NCBI GenBank assembly: GCA_024279135.1
Contig: JAJRRU010000006.1
Span: forward strand, 1 to 64,000
Direction: 5' to 3'
DNA from: Alphaproteobacteria bacterium
GTDB lineage: Bacteria; Pseudomonadota; Alphaproteobacteria; Rhodospirillales; Casp-alpha2
Length of the DNA stretch: 64,000 nt
Positions 9,469 through 18,558 of this stretch are shown here, piece after piece. The position numbers and the translations under genes are program-made. Below the pieces are notes generated by a model. It made no database searches. It saw nothing but the letters and a program-made list of their open reading frames with translations, and was not told where the DNA came from. The stretch's first letter is position 1, and every line of letters starts with the position of its first letter.

Positions 9469-10266
9469 CTAAGACATCGGGTAATAAACCGCGAGCATGT
9501 CCTCGCACAGTGCTTCAACTAATGACTTGAAATCAGAATTTAACTCAAAAGATGAGTCCATCTCCGCTTCACTGGATACTTGGAGAATTTCCTTACTGAG
9601 ACCTTTCACGTCGGTGAATTCTTCCAGCGTTGCAATGAACTCTTCGGTGTTGTCCAGTGCATCCTCGTACCGAATTTTTATCAGATTGTCATTTGCGAAC
9701 TGGAGATAGTCCGCCATCATGTTGTTCCACATTTTGCAAATTTCACGAATGTTTGAATCGGGCTTGTCGCGCATGGCATCACGGACCGTATCAAAAGGGT
9801 TGCGGTAAATAAAAATGGCCTTGCCTTTGGGAAACAAGGATAGCAACAAATCGAGGCGTTCAGATGGAATACTGGCCCGTGACGTCATCCAGATATCACG
9901 GTCAATGTCTTCTAAATAGGATTGCGCCGTGAAAGGCAGATTATAAACAACTGACAGCAGTGAGCCGGTATACAGATTAAAAGGTAGGGCTAGCTCAGGC
10001 ATCCATGTTTTTGGATTACGGTCCAATGCGGCTTTAAGGATGTTTTCCTCGGAGTCTTTTAGCTTTTTATGGCGGTCGATCAAACCACCGGCCCAATCCA
10101 CCAGGCTACCTATTTCATCGTAGAAATTATCGCCGAAACAAATAGCATTCTCCGAAGCGCATACGGCACGTTGTAATAATGCGCCACCACTGTGATTGCA
10201 TGGTGAGGTAATGAAGATAGGAAATGTTTTTTCGGCAGTCGTTGGAAGGGTAATTTCGATATCCAT
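9469..10266 (-). CDS. PAPS-dependent sulfotransferase-like protein
   Basis: A 265-residue protein with the layout of soluble sulfotransferases: an N-terminal nucleotide-binding loop (ITSPCNHSGGALLQRAV, near 20-36), the second PAPS site (AIFIYRNPFDTVRDAM) and an IRYEDALDN segment typical of the family. Sulfotransferases move sulfate from PAPS to hydroxyls of sugars or proteins in the cytoplasm. The P-loop is not the canonical PKSGTTWL, so activity is likely but unproven. I start at the ATG at 10266, which has AGGACC upstream; a TTG at 10323 is less likely. Convergent with flbT. The probable substrate is the glycan made by this island. Confidence 0.7.
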   Translation of the reverse strand: MDIEITLPTTAEKTFPIFITSPCNHSGGALLQRAVCASENAICFGDNFYDEIGSLVDWAGGLIDRHKKLKDSEENILKAALDRNPKTWMPELALPFNLYTGSLLSVVYNLPFTAQSYLEDIDRDIWMTSRASIPSERLDLLLSLFPKGKAIFIYRNPFDTVRDAMRDKPDSNIREICKMWNNMMADYLQFANDNLIKIRYEDALDNTEEFIATLEEFTDVKGLSKEILQVSSEAEMDSSFELNSDFKSLVEALCEDMLAVYYPMS

Positions 10267-10834
10267 GGGATGGTCCTGTAATTGTCTGATTTTTATTGAT
10301 CGATTCGTAAGGAATGTACGCAAGGAAACTTACGTTACTGAAAGGTGACTATAAAGCGCAATGCTTAATATGTTCTTTTGATCATCCAGGCCACCATCAC
10401 CTGATTGGTTCAGTACCTTGTTAGTCCTTTCGTGACACAATCAGTAATCCAGAACTCTTTGTCTGTGCCAAAACGTCTGTCTAAGGATAAGTCGAAACCT
10501 GCTCCGAGTTCTGATATTCTGTTGCCACCATGTTGGACAATTTTATCCCAGTAAAAAAAATTTCCTAATTATTTTAGACCCCACTGATGGTCTTCCGTAA
10601 AAATCCATTTGGGAACGCTGAAAACATTCATGTCTTTATTGGTTGCTAGTCTGAACATTGAAATATTCCTGATTTTATAATCTTGTCATAAAATTAGTGC
10701 CGGGTTTATCGAGGAGAACACCGAATGACTGAATTGTTATGCATACAGTCAGATTTAAGAATATAACTTACAATATTTAGGTGAATTATGGGGAGCTTCT
10801 GTGTGTATCTATACTGGGGTAAAGAGTGAGTACT
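10267..10834. other. 568-base region with little intact coding
   Basis: An AT-rich stretch between the sulfotransferase and methyltransferase genes. The middle contains a broken coding region on the minus strand (listed separately). The rest shows no clear gene, terminator or promoter. Confidence 0.5.
10410..10658 (-). pseudogene. Remnant of a methyltransferase-like gene, interrupted by a stop
   Basis: From an ATG at 10658 with CAGGAAT upstream, one frame reads 29 codons, meets a single in-frame TAA, then continues in the same frame for over 50 sensible codons to a TGA. After the stop it includes FFYWDKIVQHGGNRISELGAGFD. The ISELGAGFD part looks like motif I of SAM-dependent methyltransferases. 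A run of eight T lies just after the stop, so frame damage there is also possible. Too short for a full domain, so it is probably a truncated and decayed gene. A sequencing error at the TAA is a less likely alternative, because the downstream frame also ends early. Confidence 0.45.
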
Positions 10835-11803
10835 TTATTTAAAGGCTGCGATATCGCGTTTTGTGAGTTTTGCAATCAGCCAATCTGCATCGTCATTTAA
10901 TAAATAAGATTTAAAAAACTTGTCAACGGTTTCTCTCCCCAATGCGGTGTGCTTGCCATCTACTACCCAGTTATCATAATTAAAACCCAACCGAACGCAG
11001 CCATCGTCAGTTAAAAAATTATCTTTTAAATCATTTAAAAAATACATCCATTCATCAACATCCCAAAGATCATCAGTATTATGCCCGTTAAAACAGATCT
11101 GGGTACAGTTTACTAAATCAAACTTGTAGGCAAATCTTGTTATGGGAGTATATTTTTCAATGGTGAACTCCCGTTTGTTTATTTTGAGTATTTCGGTAGA
11201 TTTATTGTACTCTTCTGGCACGTTTTTAATGTCGATAGCATCAACAATATGACCGTTGCGCTGGCACACGTATGAAAAAAAACCAAAACCAGTACCAATA
11301 TCCAGAATTTTTGCGCCTTTGAAGGGTGATGACATTCGAAAATCAGAAACTACTCTGTCAAAATTCTGGTCGAAATTCCGACAATATTTATTATCGTATT
11401 TGTTGTATAGTGACCTGATTTTTATCCGTGTATTTTCTGTAATAAGGGGCTGCATGGTCTTGAATAGGCGGCGATTGCCATTGGAAAGGTTTCCCGCTGT
11501 TTCTGATTGTTCCAATTTCAGTAATAACGATTCCAGTGTTTCTGCATTGCGGTTACTTCCGACCCCCTTAAAGACAATAATAAATTGACCGAGGATGTCT
11601 TTGTCACTGTTAAAAACTGTTTTTGACAGATACGTATTGCACACATAACAAGCATATTCGTCTGCACAGAAAAAAAGTTCGGCTGTGTAGGCTTTTATGG
11701 ATTTGTTAGCATAATGCCTCGTTTCTAGATCGATAGATTTTTCCCGTGTGGCCGTTGCATTATTATTTGTCATTGAGTCTGCTTTATTCCAAAGGTATAT
11801 CAT
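10835..11803 (-). CDS. SAM-dependent methyltransferase
   Basis: A 322-residue protein. The C-terminal half has a class I methyltransferase fold: motif I ILDIGTGFGFFSYV (166-179), an acidic turn after it (IVDAIDIKN) and a VNCTQICFNG segment at the motif IV position. The N-terminal 150 residues are helical and not recognised; they include several cysteines (CADEYACYVC) that may be structural. Two ATG starts are possible (11803 or 11773) and neither has a strong ribosome-binding site. The gene is visibly more AT-rich than the flagellar genes around the island, suggesting transfer. Probable role: methylation of a glycan residue; the substrate is unknown. Confidence 0.7.
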   Translation of the reverse strand: MIYLWNKADSMTNNNATATREKSIDLETRHYANKSIKAYTAELFFCADEYACYVCNTYLSKTVFNSDKDILGQFIIVFKGVGSNRNAETLESLLLKLEQSETAGNLSNGNRRLFKTMQPLITENTRIKIRSLYNKYDNKYCRNFDQNFDRVVSDFRMSSPFKGAKILDIGTGFGFFSYVCQRNGHIVDAIDIKNVPEEYNKSTEILKINKREFTIEKYTPITRFAYKFDLVNCTQICFNGHNTDDLWDVDEWMYFLNDLKDNFLTDDGCVRLGFNYDNWVVDGKHTALGRETVDKFFKSYLLNDDADWLIAKLTKRDIAAFK

Positions 11804-11982
11804 CTGGTCAGAAAGAGCATAACGTCAAAATATGTAACGCTTGATTAATTAATTTAAACTTGATGAATTGATAGACACTGTACCTGTTAAACATCATTAT
11901 CTTATGAAGATACGATCCTTTTCATGCACGGCAAGTCTGTCAGTGTAATGGATGAAACTGCATAGGTTGTTGTGTTAAGTCA

Positions 11983-13866
11983 ATGAATGATCATCCAGAA
12001 CCAGATAACATACTGTCACTCGATTCCATCAATCGTGCCATCGAGCTTTATAATGATGGTCAATTGCAGGACTCTGAGGATTTGTGCCGTCAGATAATAC
12101 AAGTTGACCAGAATCAGGCCATTATATTTCAAATCCTTGGCCTGATCGCCCTTGATACTGACAGATATCAGGAAGCCATTGAGCTGATATCCCGATCCGT
12201 TGAAATAAACCCTGAAGATGCCGGTGCGCACACCAATCTGGGTAACGCTTATATGCCTGGGAAAGCCTATGAAAAAGCCCTCGGCTGTTTTGAAAAGGCG
12301 AGGGGTTTAACACCGGAAACCGTTGATGTGCACTATAATGTGGGATTAATCTCTTGGCGTCTGAAAATATACGATAAAGCCGCCAGGAGTCTCCTCCAAG
12401 CCCTTGAAATAAAGATAAATCATCCCCCATCGCTGGTTTTGCTCAACAAGGTCATGTTGGCTCAAGATACATTTGGAGACGCTGTTTTTGAATTTGGTGC
12501 GGGGATAAAAATAGTATTACCCGACACATTAAACCTTTTAACGCCCTATGTTATAGTGGAACAGAAACAATGGTTTGAAGATGAAATCCATTTCATGGAC
12601 AAGCTCATACAGCCCAAAATGCGGGTCATTGATATCGGTGCAAATTATGGCGTATATACACTTTCTGCTGCAGCCAAAAAAGCCAAGGTATGGGCCTTTG
12701 AACCGACACCAACTGTTGCAAATTACCTGAAAACGAGTTTGAAAGAGAACAATTTCAACCGGGTAGAAATTATCGAAATGGCCTTGTCAGATAAGCCCGG
12801 CATGGCAACTTTGAATATCAATATTAACAGTGAAGGTAATGCACTGAGCAATACTCCAGTACCACCGGGAGGAGATAAAATTGAAGTTAAAACGACGACC
12901 CTCGATCATTGTCTGTCAGACTACAGCTGGAACAAAATTGATTTTATCAAGATCGATGCGGAAGGTCATGAAGCCAATATCCTGACCGGTGGTGTTGATT
13001 TCTTTAAAACATTATCGCCGCTAGTGATGTTTGAACTTAAACATAAAAACAAGATCAATGTGTCTCTTCTGAATGACTTCAAAGAGTATGGATATGATTT
13101 GTATCATCTTATTCAGGGGCTTGGTGTGCTGGTGCCTTTTGTCGAGGAACAGGCATCGCTTCGGGATGAATTGAACTTATTTTGTTGTAAGAAGGACAAG
13201 GCTGCTGAACTGGAAGGACGCGGTCTTCTTCTTACAAATCAAGCAATTCAGGAATTCAGTGAGCCGCCAATTTGTGACCATTGGCAAGATGGCATAACAT
13301 CCATGGCGTACTACACCATGGTCTATGATGATAAATCCCTGGAGGATGTTATGGTGCCAGGAAATTATCAGGCGTCATATCTGGAAGCCTTGCATTGGCT
13401 TGTTACGGCTATTTCCGATAATCATCCGCCATTGGTTAGATACAAAGCCGTGCTTAAGGCAGAAACCTTGTTGACGGACATAACAGACGATGAGAAAAAT
13501 AATATTTCCTGCCTGATGTCTCTGGTTCGTGCGCTTAATATTCTGGGCAGAACCTACACCAGTCTGGTTGCCATTGAGCGCCTTTTGGCATTACAGAAAA
13601 CCTACGGGCAGCTTGATCCGAAAGAACCCCTTGTTCCCGTCATAGACAGGTTTGATACGATCACACCATCTTCCAGACAGGACATCTCGGACTGGTGTCT
13701 GGCGCAAGTGCATGAATATAGGGAACTGCGGCGTGCTTTTTCATCCTTTGGCACCCATACCTCTGGATTGAAGGGACTCGCAACGATGGAGGAAGCAGGC
13801 TTCCTGAGTGAGGATATGAAACGTCGTCAGACTATGATCAAAAAGCGATTCGGTATTCAGAATTGA
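11983..13866 (+). CDS. TPR - FkbM methyltransferase fusion with unknown C-terminal domain
   Basis: A 627-residue three-part protein. Residues about 15-150 are TPR repeats (LGLIALDTDRYQEAIELI, then NLGNAYMPGKAYEKAL). Residues about 190-400 are an FkbM-type methyltransferase: VIDIGANYGVYTLS (215-228), AFEPTPTVANYL (238-249), IDFIKIDAEGHEANIL (319-334). Residues 420-627 form a third region I do not recognise. FkbM enzymes O-methylate sugars. TPRs often bring modifying enzymes to flagellin or to other TPR enzymes of a glycan complex. The TPR part resembles that of the TPR/GT proteins at 23654-29049, which supports a shared docking partner. Transcribed away from the 10835 methyltransferase. Confidence 0.82.
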   Translation: MNDHPEPDNILSLDSINRAIELYNDGQLQDSEDLCRQIIQVDQNQAIIFQILGLIALDTDRYQEAIELISRSVEINPEDAGAHTNLGNAYMPGKAYEKALGCFEKARGLTPETVDVHYNVGLISWRLKIYDKAARSLLQALEIKINHPPSLVLLNKVMLAQDTFGDAVFEFGAGIKIVLPDTLNLLTPYVIVEQKQWFEDEIHFMDKLIQPKMRVIDIGANYGVYTLSAAAKKAKVWAFEPTPTVANYLKTSLKENNFNRVEIIEMALSDKPGMATLNININSEGNALSNTPVPPGGDKIEVKTTTLDHCLSDYSWNKIDFIKIDAEGHEANILTGGVDFFKTLSPLVMFELKHKNKINVSLLNDFKEYGYDLYHLIQGLGVLVPFVEEQASLRDELNLFCCKKDKAAELEGRGLLLTNQAIQEFSEPPICDHWQDGITSMAYYTMVYDDKSLEDVMVPGNYQASYLEALHWLVTAISDNHPPLVRYKAVLKAETLLTDITDDEKNNISCLMSLVRALNILGRTYTSLVAIERLLALQKTYGQLDPKEPLVPVIDRFDTITPSSRQDISDWCLAQVHEYRELRRAFSSFGTHTSGLKGLATMEEAGFLSEDMKRRQTMIKKRFGIQN

Positions 13867-13899
13867 ACAGTATCTGTGAACCATTGTGAGGCATGATGA

Positions 13900-15030
13900 T
13901 CAAGCGTCTCTTTTAATGAAAAAATAGTTTGTATATTGGTTGTATTTCTCGGCGTGGACTTCCTCAAAGCCTCGGGCAGTCAGCCATTCTCTGACCTGGC
14001 TATCTGTTTCCTGGGCGGCTTCGATCATTAGCTTGGGTGTGCCATCACACAGCGTTCGCTCCGCACCTTCCAGAACAGACATTTCTGCTCCGTCAACATC
14101 GATTTTGATAAAATCAAAGGCACCTTCAACGAGGCTGTCAATTGGTTTCTCCGGAACGGTAATTCCCCTGATTTCGGCGGAACCTTCCGAGTTCCCGGCA
14201 AAGGCATTATGGACGATAACGTCACATGGGTTATCCTCATCCTGATTTAACTCAGCCGTAAATCGAGTTACCTCTGCCATGTCAGGAAGCGCCTCAAATG
14301 CTATCAGTTGTTTGGGTTTCAGAATATGCATATAATATGCCGTGTGATTGCCGATTAATGTGCCGACTTCCAGTATGCGATTGGCTTGCCCGACGAATGA
14401 TTTGGTGAACAACAGCTCTTTGCCTTCAAACAAGGTCGAGTTCATATAATATGTCGCGATATTCACACAGGCCGGTGTTTGTGTATTCAGAGGCATTGAA
14501 AAGGTGTGATCGGAATAATTAAATTTATAAACTTTAATGCCCGACATCAAAATTTTGGCTAGCCGGTTGAGCAGGATATATATCTTTTCGGAACCAAATT
14601 CAATTTTGTTATGCATGGCGGCAGCACTGACCAGAAAGGCGTCAGTGTATTTTTGTTGGGCGAGCAGAGAAGAGATCAGAACATGGTACGCTCCGCCGTG
14701 CTCAGGATTGATTGATATGGCCTGCTTGGCTAACTGATTGGCCCGCTCATAATGAGTGTCATCACCGCCGATGTAATAGGATATATAGGCATAGGCATAG
14801 AGGAAGCCGTCTTGTTGCGCGAATTGAGGATGTGCCACCGCCCGATCAAAGATTTGTAATAATTCTGGCGTATTATGAGCATTGTTAAACAGCCACAAGC
14901 CTGCAATATACTGGAGTTCTAGATTATCAGGGGCTGAGTTGCAGGCCTCGATAATATAGCTATATGCTTCGGTTATATTACCGGATTCGAACAGCTCCTT
15001 GGCCTTGGTTATAATGTCACTTGTGGTCAT
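13900..15030 (-). CDS. TPR - FkbM methyltransferase fusion
   Basis: A 376-residue protein with helical TPR-like repeats in the first 150 residues and an FkbM methyltransferase domain in the last 170: RILEVGTLIGNHTAYYM in place of the usual DIGAN, then QLIAFEALPDM and FDFIKIDVDGAEMSVL. The aspartate of DIGAN is replaced by V-G-T, so motif I is divergent but glycine-rich. The ATG at 15030 follows GAGAACC. It lies tail-to-tail with the larger TPR-FkbM gene only 33 bases away. Probable sugar O-methyltransferase acting on the island's glycan. Confidence 0.78.
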   Translation of the reverse strand: MTTSDIITKAKELFESGNITEAYSYIIEACNSAPDNLELQYIAGLWLFNNAHNTPELLQIFDRAVAHPQFAQQDGFLYAYAYISYYIGGDDTHYERANQLAKQAISINPEHGGAYHVLISSLLAQQKYTDAFLVSAAAMHNKIEFGSEKIYILLNRLAKILMSGIKVYKFNYSDHTFSMPLNTQTPACVNIATYYMNSTLFEGKELLFTKSFVGQANRILEVGTLIGNHTAYYMHILKPKQLIAFEALPDMAEVTRFTAELNQDEDNPCDVIVHNAFAGNSEGSAEIRGITVPEKPIDSLVEGAFDFIKIDVDGAEMSVLEGAERTLCDGTPKLMIEAAQETDSQVREWLTARGFEEVHAEKYNQYTNYFFIKRDA

Positions 15031-15202
15031 TTATGGTTCTCGTTTGTATTTAACCCATATGGAATGTTAGTTTATCGGCCAGCATAGGATGGCTGTAAGA
15101 TTCTATGTGTTTTTTGCTTAACATATAATTAACTATCTTAACGCCTAATCATTATTGTTGTTAAGATACAATAGTTTCAGGTTCCAGAGAGTTAAAAATT
15201 TC

Positions 15203-16429
15203 ATGATATTTCATTTGGTCCCACATTTTAGTGACAGGGCTCGGTTGCTGGATGAGGTTGCCCGATGTATCTGGTATTTTGAGATGCTCAGAGAAGAAAT
15301 TGATGAGGTCAGATTTTATTATGTGGGAACGGACCTTACGACGGATGTCATCTCTGACATCTTGCGTAATCCGGAAGATAATTTTGAAGTCTATTATGAT
15401 CCTCTGATATATGAATGGGCATCACTGTGGTGTGGCAAAATTATTATTATTCACGATCCTCATGGAGAATATGTTCAGACACGTACCCATGAAGCCCAGG
15501 GGGTTCTGGTATGGTCTATGAAAGACGGATATCACAAAGAAATCGTCAATAGCTGTGCGAAGCGATATACCGGACTGTATGCCGAAGCAGATACCCGCGC
15601 TAATCCCATTGAAGCTGTTAACCGGGTAGAGCTTCCTTATCTACTTATTTCCATCGAGAAACGCAAAGCCATCGATGCGCTCAGCAAACGCGCCCTGCTG
15701 GATCTGTATGAACAGATTAACGGGGCTAAGCTTTACTTGTTTGGCACCGCACCGAGTATCAGCCAGGTTGTCGCCGCCAATTATGATTATGGAGACGGTG
15801 TGTCTGTTGTTTGCAACAGTCTTATCCGCAATAAAAAATTGATGAATTCCGTCAATCCGCGAGTGCTGATTTGCGGAGACCCGGTATTTCATGCCGGGCC
15901 ATCACGGTATGCCGCGGCTTACCGTAAAGATTTGATGCAAACCATGGCCAATTTTGATGTCTGGTTGGTGACTCATTCTAATTTTGTGCCCATAATGAGA
16001 AATCTGCTGGGCGAGAAATATTATGACAGGATTATCGGGATCAGAACGCAGGTTGAGATCGATATAAACCTCAATTTGCTTGAGTCTTTATCGGTATTAA
16101 CGACAGAGAATATATTGACAATGCAAATGCTGCCGGTTGCCTGTACCTTGAGTGATGACATTAATATTCTTGGTTGCGACGGGCGTAGTTTTCTGGAAGA
16201 AAGCTATTTCTGGAAACATGACAAAACATCTCAATATGACGAGCACATGGAAGAAACGAAACTCGTGCATCCCAGTTTTTTTGAGCGTGATTTCAATAAT
16301 TATTATCTGACACATTGCGCGACCGTTGAGCGAACACTCAGCACGGCCGAAAGTGCAGGGAAAACAATACGGATGATAACACCGTCCTACATTCCGCCGC
16401 TCGCCAAACGATATCAGGCAGTGATGTAA
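15203..16429 (+). CDS. DUF115 / GT42-like putative glycosyltransferase
   Basis: A 408-residue protein whose second half has a pattern shared by DUF115 (MptE-like, flagellin Maf) and GT42 sialyltransferase folds: GTAPS (181-185), CNSLI (204-208), GDPVFHAGPS (225-234), and near the end NILGCDGR with a later VHPSFF and a YY..HC segment. DUF115 Maf proteins are flagellin nonulosonate transferases, and GT42 enzymes use CMP-sialic acid. The CMP-sugar operon next door makes a CMP-ulosonate donor plausible, which is inference. I start at the ATG at 15203; a TTG at 15155 opens the frame earlier but without support. The next gene starts on the last base of this stop codon. Confidence 0.6.
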   Translation: MIFHLVPHFSDRARLLDEVARCIWYFEMLREEIDEVRFYYVGTDLTTDVISDILRNPEDNFEVYYDPLIYEWASLWCGKIIIIHDPHGEYVQTRTHEAQGVLVWSMKDGYHKEIVNSCAKRYTGLYAEADTRANPIEAVNRVELPYLLISIEKRKAIDALSKRALLDLYEQINGAKLYLFGTAPSISQVVAANYDYGDGVSVVCNSLIRNKKLMNSVNPRVLICGDPVFHAGPSRYAAAYRKDLMQTMANFDVWLVTHSNFVPIMRNLLGEKYYDRIIGIRTQVEIDINLNLLESLSVLTTENILTMQMLPVACTLSDDINILGCDGRSFLEESYFWKHDKTSQYDEHMEETKLVHPSFFERDFNNYYLTHCATVERTLSTAESAGKTIRMITPSYIPPLAKRYQAVM

Positions 16430-17163
16430 TGTTTGATGATCTGTTTCTTTTCGGCGTTGCGGCAAATATACCCGAAGAAAAAAACCTGTTTATCCTGTCA
16501 GCCCGTAAAGTCAGTCAATTTGATTTTTACCGGGGCCAGGGCTGGACGACGTTTGTTAATTCAGAAGTCATTGTCAGTGAGCGTTTCGTTTTCACCGATG
16601 ACAGGGTTACATTTATTGCCGATGGTCGTGTCGATAAACCGGTGAGTATGATCCTTGGTGATTTAGCCGCCTATTCACAGAAACGAGTGGATGCGATGCT
16701 GGCTTATTCACCCCGCTTTATCAAGGCGGACTATGTGACCAGTCTGGTCGATGGCAGCGCCTTTCTGCCCCCTGAAGGGGAGGCCGTTATGAAGGATCGC
16801 GCCGTGAAGATGGTCGAGACGATGATTGCCCAAGGGTATTATGTGCTGGCATCAACCTGGTATTCAAATGATAAACAAATAAGGGCGCAGGTCGTCGTCG
16901 ACGCCTCGGATATAGGCGCCTTTCCCTGTAATCTGATTTTCTTCAAGAACCAATCGGACATTGCCGAGTTCAAGCGATATGAAGAACTCTTTGAGTTGCA
17001 AATAGGTTCCGTGGTGTCGCTGCAACATGCCATGAGTCAATCTGCTCAAGATAGTATGGCCCGGTATGAGCTGGAAGAAAAAGTTAAAAAATGTGAAACC
17101 TATATTGCCATTTTGGAAGACGCTATGATCAGCCTTCAGCCTTCCGAAAAAATCAAGATCTAA
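16429..17163 (+). CDS. Protein of unknown function coupled to the DUF115-like gene
   Basis: A 244-residue protein I do not recognise. It begins on the last base of the preceding stop codon (TAATG), so the two are translationally coupled. The N-terminal 180 residues look like a compact alpha/beta domain with a DGRVDKPVSMIL segment and a STWYSNDKQIRAQVV segment. The last 45 residues (from about 195) form a charged helix likely to be a coiled coil (MARYELEEKVKKCETYIAIL). No signal peptide or membrane segment. It overlaps the end of the convergent waaA-like gene by four bases. Probably a partner of the DUF115-like protein. Confidence 0.75.
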   Translation: MFDDLFLFGVAANIPEEKNLFILSARKVSQFDFYRGQGWTTFVNSEVIVSERFVFTDDRVTFIADGRVDKPVSMILGDLAAYSQKRVDAMLAYSPRFIKADYVTSLVDGSAFLPPEGEAVMKDRAVKMVETMIAQGYYVLASTWYSNDKQIRAQVVVDASDIGAFPCNLIFFKNQSDIAEFKRYEELFELQIGSVVSLQHAMSQSAQDSMARYELEEKVKKCETYIAILEDAMISLQPSEKIKI

Positions 17164-18443
17164 AGATACTTCAGGATCAGGTTTGCGGTTTTGCCCGTGA
17201 CGTTTTCGGCGCTTTGCGAAAACTCTCTGGCCGCAAGTTTACGGGATTTTACGCGCTCGGGATTGTCGAGCAGGATGCCGATTTCGCGCTGGAGTCCGGC
17301 CCTGTCGGAGACCTGGATTGCCGCACCGGTTTGCAGCATTGTTTCCGTAATCTCGGTGAAATTGCTCATATGAGGACCGAGGATGACAGCTTTTTCGAGT
17401 TTTGTTGCCTCAAACGGATTTTGCCCGCCGCCGGGTGTGATAAATGATTTTCCAATAACAACGATATCACAAAGCCGGTAATAAATCCCCAGTTCACCTA
17501 CCGTATCGGCCACATAGGCTCCCATGTGGCTCTCGGGTTTATCGCCGGCCGACCGCAGACCTGTTTTAATGCCTCTGGCTCGCAGACTTTCAGCGATAAC
17601 AACCCCGCGTGTTGGATGGCGTGGAACAATCAGGCTCAACAGCTCAGGATGGCCGTCTGCCAAGGCCAGATGAATATCTCCCGCCAGGGTTTCCTCCCCA
17701 TCATGGGAACTTGAGAGCATCCATCTGGGGCGATCACCCAGGGCCGCCGAGAAGTCAGCCAGGATCGTTTCATCGGCAGGCAGCGGGGGGGCACCGAGCT
17801 TGATGTTGCCGTGATTGACGGCGTTTCGCGCTCCTAAATATGTTAATCGACGGCTGTCTTCGCCAGACTGTGCCAGACAATCGTCGAACATGGCGAGCAT
17901 CGGGCCAATAATAAATGGTATCTTCTTCCATCGGGTAAACGATTGATCGGAGACCCGGCCATTCAGCAATACCAGAGGAATTTTCTGTTGTTTAATGCCG
18001 TGCAGAATGTTGGGCCAGAATTCTGATTCCAGCCAGACCACGACCGATGGCTGCCAGTGTCTTAAGAAATTTGCTATCCAGTCAGGATGGTCGAGCGGCG
18101 TGTATTGATGACAGGTACGCTCCGGTAGCCGGTCTTTCAGCATATTGGCAGAACTCATCGTTCCGGTTGTCAGAACAATGAAGAGATTGTCTGACTTTTC
18201 AAGCAGGTCCTCAATGACCGGAAGCACAGACAGGGATTCGCCAACGCTGGCGCCATGAACCCAGATTACCTTGCCGTCGGGACGGGGAATGTCAGTAAGA
18301 CCTTTGCGCTCCAGAATTCGATCAGGGTCTTCCTTGCCACTGGCAATACGCCGGTTCAGGTAACGGCTCAGCAAGGGAGAGCCAAGATAAATAACACTGG
18401 TATAAATTTGTCGGAACAGGCCAAATATTAAGTGATTACTCAT
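17160..18443 (-). CDS. waaA: Kdo transferase (WaaA/KdtA) family protein
   Basis: WaaA moves Kdo from CMP-Kdo to lipid IVA at the inner membrane. The 427-residue protein is full length and keeps the family marks: N-terminal membrane-binding segment, VHGASVGE with Glu69, ESEFWPN (139-145), SSSHDGEE (244-251), PRHP (274-277) and GGGQNPFEA (338-346). It has no lpx or waa neighbours. Instead it is divergent from a five-gene operon that ends in a CMP-ulosonate synthetase-like gene, and it sits inside a flagellar glycan island. It may be the ordinary lipid A enzyme that happens to lie here, or a second copy that moves the island's own ulosonic acid. Whether another waaA exists elsewhere would decide this. 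Confidence 0.85.
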   Translation of the reverse strand: MSNHLIFGLFRQIYTSVIYLGSPLLSRYLNRRIASGKEDPDRILERKGLTDIPRPDGKVIWVHGASVGESLSVLPVIEDLLEKSDNLFIVLTTGTMSSANMLKDRLPERTCHQYTPLDHPDWIANFLRHWQPSVVVWLESEFWPNILHGIKQQKIPLVLLNGRVSDQSFTRWKKIPFIIGPMLAMFDDCLAQSGEDSRRLTYLGARNAVNHGNIKLGAPPLPADETILADFSAALGDRPRWMLSSSHDGEETLAGDIHLALADGHPELLSLIVPRHPTRGVVIAESLRARGIKTGLRSAGDKPESHMGAYVADTVGELGIYYRLCDIVVIGKSFITPGGGQNPFEATKLEKAVILGPHMSNFTEITETMLQTGAAIQVSDRAGLQREIGILLDNPERVKSRKLAAREFSQSAENVTGKTANLILKYL

Positions 18444-18558
18444 ATGGTTGCTTTAATTTCATTATAAGGGTCAGCAAGGGCGTGCCCGCTGAATGTTGGC
18501 CTGCATAATGATAACGTTATAGGATTGTACTCGTGAAGCAATCCCCGTTATAAGAATC

